A DNA stretch of 64,000 nt, taken from assembly GCA_977006965.1 (NCBI GenBank), contig OZ345355.1:2914001-2978000 (forward strand), written 5' to 3'. The notes below the pieces were generated by a model. That model made no database searches. It saw only the letters and a program-made list of their open reading frames with translations, and was not told the origin of the DNA. Position numbers and translations under genes: made by a program. Positions 1 through 8,957 of the stretch are shown piece after piece (the first letter of the stretch is position 1; each line of letters opens with the position of its first letter). The stretch comes from Phymatolithon calcareum (taxonomy: Eukaryota; Rhodophyta; Florideophyceae; Hapalidiales).

Positions 1-662
1 GAAAGCCGCGTGTCGTTCTCCCGGTGCGCGTAAAGTGCAGCCATATTAAGATGCGACACAGCACGCGCAACAGGATCTCGAAGCGCGACAAGAATGCGCG
101 CATGTGGATGCAACATGTGTGCCACACGCGCAGCCTCCTCGGATAGCATGTAACGCGGCGTTGCGTCGCCGTGACGGTGCAATTCAGGATGTTTTCGAAA
201 TTCTTCCCGACTCACGTTCTTCAACTGACTGAAGCCGGCGTTCTGCATTTCGCGACGTCGAATATCGCTCATGCTGGCTTTTGTGCGGTTGCTGACATAC
301 GTGTCCACTTTGCCGTTGCGTAGAAGGTCGGTGAGGAAGTGAAATTCCTTAGGTGCGCCTCGCGAGCTATTGGCATGCGAGTGAAAACGGAGGTATTTTG
401 ATAGCGTCGACGTCCCGCTCTTCTGCGCGCCTATCAGATAATAGTGCAATTCGCCGCCGGTTTGACGAAGGGCTCCGTGCCATTGCGTGCAAGTTTCCAC
501 GTCGCGGCGGAGGGGACGCAGAGGATGGAGCGCTGGTGGATGGATGCTTCTGGTGGTCCAGTAGGTTGCAATGGGAAATGTGTGTAGGAGGAATAATGTC
601 GCGCAGAGAAAGAATGCGGCGGCGAAGAGGAGGGAAAAACGGAGATTGCGTGCCGTCTGCAT
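1..662 (-). CDS. Type II membrane sulfotransferase, N-terminal 220 residues (cut by left edge)
   Basis: The reading frame is open from an ATG at 662 to the window edge, so the C-terminus is missing. Residues 8-28 form a hydrophobic signal anchor with a short basic N-terminus, the layout of Golgi type II transferases. YYLIGAQKSGTSTL (about 74-87) is the 5'-phosphosulfate-binding loop of PAPS-dependent sulfotransferases. KEFHF (105-109) and GDATPRYML (165-173) follow the heparan-sulfate-type pattern. LVALRDPVARAVSH (191-204) is the 3'-phosphate-binding motif. The family transfers sulfate from PAPS to a sugar hydroxyl in the Golgi lumen; the acceptor here is unknown. ATG 662 is the first ATG after an upstream in-frame stop. 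The gene is richer in G and C than the repeats to its right and looks like the only host housekeeping-type gene here. Confidence 0.85.
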   Translation of the reverse strand, partial: MQTARNLRFSLLFAAAFFLCATLFLLHTFPIATYWTTRSIHPPALHPLRPLRRDVETCTQWHGALRQTGGELHYYLIGAQKSGTSTLSKYLRFHSHANSSRGAPKEFHFLTDLLRNGKVDTYVSNRTKASMSDIRRREMQNAGFSQLKNVSREEFRKHPELHRHGDATPRYMLSEEAARVAHMLHPHARILVALRDPVARAVSHLNMAALYAHRENDTRL

Positions 663-1796
663 GGTTGGTTTGCAGATTGACGGAAGGTCGTCGAATTCGA
701 TGGGGTTGACATTGCCGGCTGTGTGGTGGTTTGAATTGCAGCCGTAATCGTGGAATGGCTGGTGCTGACGGCGGACCTGCGCTCGCGTTCAATCGTCAAG
801 ATTGTGTCCGTCTTGGGGCCAGGATATGCACATGTGCTGGCCGCAGTAAGATGGAGCTTTTGGAGTCTGGAATGCTGTATCGTGCCCCTACATAAGCATA
901 GGAGACTGTGAGTACGCGAAATATAAATTATTTTCAACTTTTCACTGGTTGAGTTGTGTGTGCACTGTGGAGAAGCGTCTCTAGCTCGTCTTCGAACCTG
1001 ATGACTGTCATAAGGTTTGCAAAAACATGTTGCCGCGAAAACTTGGAATAGACTTGAAGTTTGCCGCAGTGTTACTCCAAAAGGTAAGTTTTATCTATCA
1101 GAAGCCCGGAAACAAAATTATGCCAAAATCCATAAAGAATATTCTACATTGTGGCAAAGCAGGGTAGTATCACCGCAAATCCTAAGTTGTACTGCTGTTG
1201 GAGACGAGAGCAATGCAAGAGAAAGGATTTCGAATGGAGTCCCACAGTGACGTCCAATCAGCTGTAGGCTTTTCAACCTTGTGTTGTGCACTCATGCAAA
1301 CGAAAAGTGCAGCACTCTTAACTCAAAAGGACGTGAGACAATAACAAGTTCATGATGGACGCAATCAGGCGAACCGTCAAAAGCCGAAAGCCCTGGCCAC
1401 TGGCGAGTTATCGTAGACGTCAATGGCGCAACTGTGGCATATTTGCGACTCGAAAAAGTGCCCCATCAGACGTTGATATGGCCACTCGAAATACTCCAGA
1501 GCGGTTATACGACAAAATGCGACGAGAATTGATATGCAGGTCAGAGAACTATGATGAAACTGGCTTGGACACATTCTTAGAATGGACGAGCACCGCCTGG
1601 TCCGCCAGGTGCTGCTACAATGAGGAGTACATGGGAAGCACTTCAATCTTTTGTCTCGTGTCATTTTGTGTGTGCAGCGGTCCTAGCGACTACTACGGTA
1701 GGTTTCTGGAAGCAGATCTGGCAGCTATCATTTGCGCGTGGAGAAAGAGACCGAAAGGTATCTTCAGTTTTCGTTCATATGATGCGAAAACTATTC
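663..1796. other. Upstream region of the sulfotransferase and a diverged repeat
   Basis: No gene is recognised. From about 1011 to 1350 the sequence is a diverged relative of the DNA downstream of the long membrane gene (about 11100-11280 and 38200-38380): short shared blocks such as GGAGACGAGAGCAA, CAATCAGCTGTAGGCT and AAAAGGACG occur in the same order. A 153-codon frame at 1352-1813 has no recognisable domain and no conserved counterpart in the other units, so it is not called. The junction with the tandem array is at about 1797. Confidence 0.4.
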
Positions 1797-2541
1797 GAAG
1801 AAAAGAAAAGTAGATTTTATTAAGAGTCACCAGCGCATCTGCTGACGCTTGGGACCACTTTTCGGGTGCCAAGCAAGCTTTGGATCGATTCTGTCCGGCG
1901 AAGAGTTTCTTATGGTTGGTGTTCCACGGTTCGATGTAGGGAATCGCGTCTTACTCCTTTCTGGGTAGATGAGCCATTTTTCTGGCAAAAATCCTGATGA
2001 GGGCAGGCTCAAGCTGAGTGTTCGTTACATGTCTTCTATATCGTAGCAGAGGCCACAGAAAAGTGTTGGCGTTCTGTTCAACAGTCAAGATGGCCAGGGC
2101 GTCGAACACTGGGAGAAGTTGTGGAAGTAACAAAGCCTGTTCAGGGGATGACGTTGTTCATTTGAGTACAGCGTATGGATCAAGTTATCCTTCATAGAGG
2201 GCTACCTCAGGGCAGATTTCACGGATTATCCAAAAGAAACCTTCAAATACTTGTCCTTGAGCACTGGCGGATGACTTCACCAATCACTTAAAAGATTTAA
2301 TGTTCTGAAAGTCTTTATGTATCCCAGCTAGGGCTTTTCGTCGGTCTCCAGTATGCGTACTCGATTTCCCCCGGAACGAAAAAAACTCACCTGTTGAGAT
2401 CTCGCATTCTATCGGGCAAGTTGCACATACGTTGGCGACTGGCGAAATTGCTTTCTTTCAGAGTGAAGTAGTGCAGTTACCGTCAAATGCTAGTATGTGC
2501 ACCGCAATGAGAGAACCGAACTGGACAAGGTGGAGGCCAAG

Positions 2542-3025
2542 GGGATATTTGGTGATTTTATTTTTGAGAGCTCCCAAAGCCTCACCTTGGAGTAACGGGG
2601 CAGCTCTTGCATAATCTCTACGCTATAGTCATCTGGCTGCTCAAAACGTTCTTGATTCGTAATTCTCTCCCAGCAAGAGCTCCTGTGAGTCTCTTGCACT
2701 CAAACTCAATTTCTGTACTCATCTTCGATGACGCTAGAGTACGTTGTAAGGCGACTAGTTCGATCACCGCGGTAATCCCACAGTAAGCACCCAACACTGA
2801 TTTCCTCCAAAGGGGTGCTCGGTTGAATGTCAACCTTAGGCACCTTAAACGTGTTGTTCATTCTCCTATGTAAAGGATCCCTGGTAGTTTGCCTTCAATA
2901 GGAATCTTCATTGATCTGCCTTCTTCTTCCTTTTCCCATACCTTAATTGTTTCTTCTCTCCTCCTCTTCTTCGTGACAGATCCCTCCTAGGCTTTCTGAA
3001 GGGCTTGTCGCAAGTCTTCATACAT
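2542..3025 (-). mobile_element. 5'-truncated retroposon with 12-bp target duplication
   Basis: The 484-bp insert is absent from units 2 and 3, which read straight through (about 31260 and 61575). It is flanked by GTGGAGGCCAAG at 2530-2541 and 3026-3037, a 12-bp duplication typical of LINE-type target-primed insertion. Read on the minus strand it contains a short peptide frame, ECKRLTGALAGRELRIK, shared with the neighbouring insert at 3053, then a conserved tail ending in C residues. No reverse transcriptase is present. Confidence 0.7.
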
Positions 3026-3052
3026 GTGGAGGCCAAGTGGCAAATAGGATTA

Positions 3053-3260
3053 GGGGGGGGGGTTATATGTTGATTTATTTTAGAAGCTCCCAAAACCTCA
3101 ATTTGATTAACAGGGCAGCTTCTCGCTATCTTCCACATTCATCTCTCTACTAGCCTCCTAATATCTCCTTAATCCGAGTTTCTCTCCCTGTGAGGGCTCG
3201 AGTGAGTCGTTCGCATTCGTATTCTGTTTCTTGGTCCATCTTCATGCACCGTAGTGTGCG
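3053..3260 (-). mobile_element. Second copy of the same retroposon, 11-bp target duplication
   Basis: This 208-bp insert is flanked by AAATAGGATTA at 3042-3052 and 3261-3271. It shares its minus-strand 3' half with the insert at 2542-3025: AGCTCCCAAA, CAGGGCAGCT, and the peptide ECERLTRALTGRETRIK. The minus-strand 3' end is a run of C (plus-strand G run at 3053). Two insertions of one family lie 16 bp apart. Confidence 0.7.
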
Positions 3261-3271
3261 AAATAGGATTA

Positions 3272-4597
3272 GCCTACCACCGTGTTTTGAGTGGTCTTCC
3301 GTATTTCGTGTGAACTGTAATCATGCCGATAGCCCTTGCAAATACTCGTTGCTCATACTTCCTCCATGTCAAAACCCCTTTGATCCCTTGCATCTACTTG
3401 ATAGTCTTGCACAATAAGCTGGAGATCTAAACTATTTGTTGAACTGTACCTTGCGTATTGATTTCCAGACTCGGAACGTGAAACCAAAGCGTTTACTCCG
3501 AGTGGAATCGAATCGTATCTCGAGCGGCAGCCAGAGAAGATGGAGTGCTTTTCTAATTGCCTAGCAAAAAAACGCCCTGCCGTAATCTACGTAGAAGACA
3601 AATCAGCAATAAAAAACTGCCTTGCGAGCCTCATCGGGGAGAAAGCCGTTTACATGCATTCATACATACATTTCCAGACTCTGAATTCTTCTCGAAGATG
3701 CGCACCATCTCCTTTCTCCTTCCCCGATCACTGCAGACCTTCACCTTTTGGATTCTCCATTGAAGGTTCCAAATTCAGAAACTCTTGTAATCAGAGCACT
3801 TCAGTATATAATCTCTACAGCGACGTTCCAAAGAACAACAAAAATATCGATCCTCATCTCCAGCGCGTCGCATGCAACAGAACATGATTTATAAAGAGGA
3901 ATGGAGGACAGAGCGAATTTTTTATCCCACGCATTAGAGCCATTAGCAATAAAATGAAAGGCCGTCGGAACGCAATTGGCAAAAGGTGCCACCGATGAGG
4001 AAAACCGTGGTGAAATGGCAATTACGCTCCGAAATCAACTAAACCGCTGTAATGTTAGTGCTCTGAACAGTACGAAGAACAAAAGCAATATCATGTGGAA
4101 AGAGCACTAAAAATTCGGTCACCGGTATTTGCACGTGATACCGATGATCTCCTCATTCCTCTGGCGTCTCCGTCCATTTATTTTCGTTGACCAGTAGCTA
4201 AAGCAGAACGGGAATTTGTCAGAAGATGAACCCAGCTATTAAAAGGCATCTGATGCGATAAGTATTCATCAAGCATTTGGAGGTGCAGGCTCCCAGCAAG
4301 GTGTTCGAAACTAAGAAGATGTCGGAATTTTCATGCGGGGCCCCAAATTTAAGAACAGAAGTTGCGGCAAATGCATTTACTAAAGCAAACCCAGCTTGAT
4401 TTCGGGGCTTCTCTACAGCAATCTGTCAAGGGTGCGCAAAAGAGCAATGAATAGAAAGTCTTTTAAATTCGCTACTCTTGCGGTCTGGATGAGCTCACGA
4501 ACGGTTGAATTTACAAATGTATACCACCGCGGGAATCGTATATCTGCTTGGGCCCGAATTTTCACTATAAATAATCCTTCCGCCTTCACCTGCGACA
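3272..4597. other. Array spacer with no recognised gene
   Basis: It is repeated at about 31280-32604 with scattered substitutions and small indels. Frames over 60 codons here are not kept intact between the two copies, which argues against coding. The segment about 4396-4616 stays open in both copies on the plus strand but overlaps the start of the helical ORF and may be its 5' UTR. Confidence 0.5.
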
Positions 4598-5242
4598 ATG
4601 TTGAACCAGCACCCAAGCCACCAACGGCTTCCCTCAGAGATGGAACTAGACAAGGCCGCAGTTCAGGTTCATTCTGCTGCGAACGCGCTGCTCAAGGAAG
4701 CCATTGCGTCATGCTCGCTTCTCAAAGTGACTAGAATGGCTTTCAATGCAACCGCCGTGATTGCAGCGGCAGAATCCAGCATCCAGAAGCTGCGTATGGA
4801 GGCCATGGCGTTGGAATTACTTACCCTAGCGTGGAGAGATGCGGCGAAGCGACTGGAAGACACATACTACAACACTAGAGCGCTTCGAGATGAGTGGAAG
4901 ACCGGAATGGATGAGGAGCCGATTCGAAAGGGTCATGACGAGTCTCTGGAGTACCTCAGTCTATCCAATTCTGCCGGAGAAAGTGTGCGCAATCAGATGC
5001 GGGCAACAAAAGCAGCTATGAGGGAAGTTTCGGCTTCTGTTCTTGTTACAGAGGCAGCTGTTACCCGAGAAGTAGATGCGGCCAAAAGTAGGATTCAAGC
5101 GCTTACTCTTCAGCTGGAGCCGAAGAATGTTGACAAGTTCGGGGCTTGTGACGAAGAGTGGGATGGGTATGTGCACGGAAAGAGGCCTGATCGTATTTTG
5201 CTACCGCGCGCAAGCTCTGCGGTGGACGACGAGGAACTATAG
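4598..5242 (+). CDS. Helical array protein of unknown function, unit 1 copy (214 aa)
   Basis: I do not recognise the family. The protein is almost entirely predicted helix, rich in Ala, Glu, Lys, Arg and Leu, with coiled-coil-like stretches at about 17-105 and 125-172 and an acidic C-terminus (VDDEEL). There is no signal peptide, membrane segment or cysteine pattern. It has an exact counterpart at 32605-33249: both are 214 residues with no indel, and they differ at about 18 residues. By eye there are about 16 silent and about 20 replacement changes, which suggests mild constraint and not free drift. An alternative start is Met15. It lies 3.7 kb upstream of the long membrane gene on the same strand, an arrangement kept in unit 2. 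Confidence 0.6.
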   Translation: MLNQHPSHQRLPSEMELDKAAVQVHSAANALLKEAIASCSLLKVTRMAFNATAVIAAAESSIQKLRMEAMALELLTLAWRDAAKRLEDTYYNTRALRDEWKTGMDEEPIRKGHDESLEYLSLSNSAGESVRNQMRATKAAMREVSASVLVTEAAVTREVDAAKSRIQALTLQLEPKNVDKFGACDEEWDGYVHGKRPDRILLPRASSAVDDEEL

Positions 5243-6519
5243 ATGGAGAAAAAACGCAAACCACGTTGCAAGGTCGGATCACTATCGTTTTAGAGTAGAG
5301 AGGTGTCTGGTTCTCAGCACAAACTGCGATCTTCAACTATAAAATTTTTTTGTGTGATTCTTTTGTCCGTTTCTTGTGGTCCCAGAACAATTCTGGAACT
5401 CTACGGTGACGAATATGGAAAGTGAGCACGGTGCTCAATATGCTTTCATTGTTTACCACGTTCGGCAAGTTTTCTCTTCTGTAAAGCCTCACAGTCATTC
5501 GAATATGGGGGCAAGGCAGGTGTGTCAAGTGCTAACCTTTGCCAGTTTCATCCAGGACAGAGTTTTAAAGCGTATCTTTAACGCTATTTGCAATTGGCTT
5601 GGTACATAAGCCCGAGTAGGGCGAGCCGATCATTCCGTTTGGACTGTGAATCATGTAAAGCTTACATAATCTGCGTCTTTCACTAATAGGGCTACCCTTA
5701 GATACGCTTGGAGGTGATGCCTTCTTCCACTCTCTAGTTTTCTTGGGGAGTAGGAGGCGTAGCTTGTACTTCTGGTAACGGGACGTCTCCGAGGATAGAG
5801 AGCATATGAAGTAAACGCAATGCTTCAAAAAGGGTTCTGAGCCGTGATCATCTCCGCCTGGCACGACCGATTTTAGCGTATCCATGATATCCAATCTCCT
5901 ATAATCCTGCTGATCTTGAAAGCTGTGCAACAAAGGAAGAAATACAACTCATCAAGTGCTCAGTCCCGTCGAAAATATCTTGATGGTTAATCGCCGACGA
6001 GGGCCAAGAGAGATTCTAGATCCTAATTGACCAAAATTCGAGGAATTTTGTCCTTTTTTAACGTTATTGCCAGATGGCGAATGATAGTTTTGGTGTATTG
6101 ATATGTGTTCTGAGGTCAATAGCGTTTCGAAGGCCTAGCCTTTTTATATAGAATGGAAGAAACTTAGACCCTCGAAGCGCTGCTAGCCCCATTAGGGGAA
6201 AAGACAAAAATGAATGAAAGAATGTTTCGCTGAATTAACGGCGGACGTCATGGGAAAAGCTCGGTGTCACATGGCATCCACTGAAGTACAAAAAATAAAC
6301 AGAGGAAAGAGTAGCAGACACTTTGCTCACTGAGCAAAACACGATCGATCGATTAATGAATGCCATTTCAGGAACTAAGGATGTCAGCTCTGAAGTCGCA
6401 CAAGATGTTAAAGTACCGCACTCTTCGATACTGTTTTCTAACAAAAAACAGTTCCGTAATCGAACTGTAAGTACATTTAAAAATTTCACAAAATTTTGAT
6501 AACGGGGTTGACTCCACAG
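5243..6519. other. Array spacer with an old LINE 3' relic
   Basis: It matches 33250-34480 in unit 2. At about 5485-5560 both copies share AAAGCCTCACAGTCATTCG, which resembles the start of the LINE 3' region at 48260, so an old LINE tail (minus orientation) probably predates the array duplication. No gene is recognised. Confidence 0.4.
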
Positions 6520-7015
6520 CAAAGTTACCCAAGGTGAAGCACAGGCAACTCGCGCTGCAGTATGCCTGTGGAAGATTCCCACAGGTGTCAACAATAAGTA
6601 TGGCCGAAGAATTCGGCACCAGAGCCAGAGAGCATATGGAAACCCTTGAACGCACGCTAGCAGGGTACGACCTCGAAGGAGAAAAACGACTGGAAGCAGA
6701 AAAGGCCCTAGATGAGCTCTTACTATTTAGCAAGACACTCATAGAACGTATGGAGAACGAAGAAGGCCTGAATTGATTCACATAAGGCAAGTCAAAAAGT
6801 ATGCAAGCTCAAGCACCAACAATCCCGTAGAGGACTGAGATAGAATTACTTTGAATCTTGAGTTTTCCCGTCCGCCATTCTGGTGGACGTTTCGTGAGCT
6901 GCACAAAGGTAGGTAGCATCACAGAAAGCCTCGCCCATATCTTCGAAAGTCTGTGGGGCTTTTAAATAACTCGAAGTAAAAAAATTCGTTTCGCCAACAA
7001 AAACTTGCTATAGCA
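6520..7015 (+). pseudogene. LINE 3' fragment, plus strand, unit 1 only
   Basis: The open frame at 6534-6776 starts KHRQLALQYACGRFPQVST and continues with HMETLER and YDLEGE. It is the same C-terminal peptide as in the LINE at 48486-49244 (KHRQLAVQYAFGRFPQVST, HMETLDRNLSAYEL). The fragment is 5'-truncated, in plus orientation, and ends in A-rich DNA near 7000. In unit 2 the sequence at 34470 (CTCCACAGCA) continues without it. The target duplication is not clear. Confidence 0.7.
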
Positions 7016-8392
7016 AGGAGAGTAGATAATGCTAAAGAACCAATAACATTCTTTAAAAAAAAAGAGTAGGCATTCCGCCTTGAGCTACAGTACCTGTAAT
7101 ACGTGTATAATATATCCCACCATTTGAAAGTTGAGATGATTTCATACTTCTGCCAACCTGATTCCTTGGGTCCGTTCCACCCCCAAATCTCATTTCAAGA
7201 CTCACCCACAATATTTTTTGTTAACCACGCTAGCGCTCCTTGTGCGAGAAGTGCAAGTGGCAGGCTGAAAAGATGCAAGTCGGGCCTGTCCGTCCGTAAT
7301 AATCGGATCAATCTGGTGTTTTCAACAAGATACGCATGTTGGACGATATCGTAAAAATCCGTCGACATTATCGCAAAATCCACTCCAGGATCGGCTAGTG
7401 CGTTTTTGAGACAGACGGCAACAATAATATCTGTCTGCAAATCGTTCCATCGACTTTCACACGAATTTCGACGCTGACAGGCCTCACCTCGTTTCGCCAG
7501 AGAAATGCGTCGGCATCATCTCGTCTTGAATGCGTTTGTGTTCAGGCTTTTCCCGTCATGCCCTAGGCGGGCGAACATTTGCATTTTCGCTGGATGACGT
7601 ATCCTTCCGAACGCAATGGTGCTGCCGCTGTAATGTGCATGCTTTCTGACGTTCCGCTTGACCCTTGGCTAGTTCCACCGCCGCAAGCGGGCGGTTGCCG
7701 AGGAAGAAGGTCATCATTGGGTTCTTGCGTTTTCACTGCACCGGCGCCATCTGCCGTTCCTCCCATTGATGAAGAAACTTGCCGAACGGCCGAGTGTCGA
7801 CGTGCGGAAACGATTTCTTCGGGCTGCAATCTTTTCGCCATGTGCGGACAAATTCTGAAAAAGCGGTCACCTCTTGCGTTGAAGGCACTACGCGTGCCAG
7901 CTGTCACGTCCGTTCGGGCAGAAGTATCCCTGTGCTCATCTGCAGACATGCCGACCGATTGCTATTCGCCAGAAGACATCGTGTGTGTGGTGCGGAACGT
8001 GTAGTGTGGTGATGCTGAAGCTGCTTTGTGCACACGCCTGTGTTTGGCTTCTGCTCCAAGTCGGGTCATATTGTTGGCGCGCAATGCGGCGCTGAATCTG
8101 GGGCCATTGTTGTCATGTTGTAATGACGGACATCCATGGGTCAAGATGGTGCAAGCACAACGGAACGTAGAGTGGACGAATGCGTCGAAAATAGGTTTTC
8201 CGTTTTCTTCTCCGAGGAGGTGAACCAAAACCTCTTGGCTCTGGGAAAGTTGCCCCAAGCGTCAGCAGACGCGTTGGTAACTTTTAAATAAAAATCTACC
8301 TTTCTTCTTCTCCGACGAAGTGAAGAGGAATGGCGGACTCAATCTTGAGTATGATACGACTCCATGGGGACAAATCTGACTAGACATGAACA
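7016..8392. other. Unit 1-specific stretch (about 7070-7860) and upstream region of the long membrane gene
   Basis: From about 7070 to 7860 the sequence has no counterpart in unit 2, which has only about 60 bp of unrelated DNA at 34560-34620. It holds G+C-rich DNA with overlapping open frames on both strands (plus 7579-8004; minus 7195-7440), none with a known domain. From 7865 homology with unit 2 resumes (about 34625). It may be an insertion or a deletion in unit 2; terminal repeats were not found. Confidence 0.35.
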
Positions 8393-8400
8393 CCCCGATC

Positions 8401-8674
8401 GGGCCCCTCCCCGAAAAAAGCCCTCTTAGGGCCTCATCTTCCTCGTGAGGCCCTCTCCTCTCCTGTTTCCGAGAGGAGCCCTCGCGAGGGCTTATGATAC
8501 AGTGTACACGTGGTGCAGATATCCACGTACCCTAGTCGAAAAGATGAATTTCAGATAAAAATTTGAAGGAATGATAGTCCGGGATATCATGGGCAATGTG
8601 GAGAAGGCCCTATTTTTGTCCATTTCTTTGGAGGCCCTCTCCGAAAGTCCCAGCGCGGCAAGAGGGCATGCCAC
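8401..8674. mobile_element. hAT-like MITE, 274 bp, 8-bp target duplication
   Basis: CCCCGATC at 8393-8400 is repeated exactly at 8675-8682, and unit 2 (about 35035) has one uninterrupted site. The insert is rich in GCCCTC and GAGGGC motifs that pair with one another, with imperfect ends (GGGCCCCTCCCCG against GGCATGCCCTCTTGCCG). An 8-bp duplication is the hAT hallmark. It has no coding capacity and lies 280 bp upstream of the long membrane gene. Confidence 0.7.
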
Positions 8675-8792
8675 CCCCGATCGTCTGCACACAGCAGTAT
8701 TTGCCGAGGCTGCGAGCGTGGTATTGGAGTATTCAGAAACGCTGGTGATCCAAAGGTTGAAATTAATTTTGTCAATAATAATAACATAGCTC

Positions 8793-8869
8793 GATGATCC
8801 GGTTTCACGGAGAGTTGCATTGTTATCCATGATGGATAGCAATGCAACTCTCCGTGAAACCGGATCATC
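8793..8869. repeat. 77-bp near-perfect hairpin upstream of the long membrane gene
   Basis: Arms 8793-8830 and 8832-8869 (38 bp each) are reverse complements with one mismatch and a 1-bp centre. The arm begins GATGATCCGGTTTCACGG. Unit 2 (from about 35214) contains only a diverged left arm, so the right arm arose in unit 1, probably by template switching. It would extrude as a cruciform or fold in RNA. Confidence 0.9.
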
Positions 8870-8957
8870 ATTCGTGGCCCAAGGTACGGCAGCAGTGCGT
8901 ATCGCAGCTGAATAGACATGATCACCCAGTCTAACAATCCATGCCGGCAACTTCGAA

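Noticed and set aside
1352-1813. 153-codon plus frame at the left array junction
   Set aside because: It crosses the repeat junction at about 1797 and has no counterpart or domain.
7579-8004. 141-codon plus frame upstream of the long membrane gene
   Set aside because: Half of it lies in DNA absent from unit 2, and the homologous part in unit 2 is frameshifted; an overlapping minus frame is equally long. Coding is not supported.
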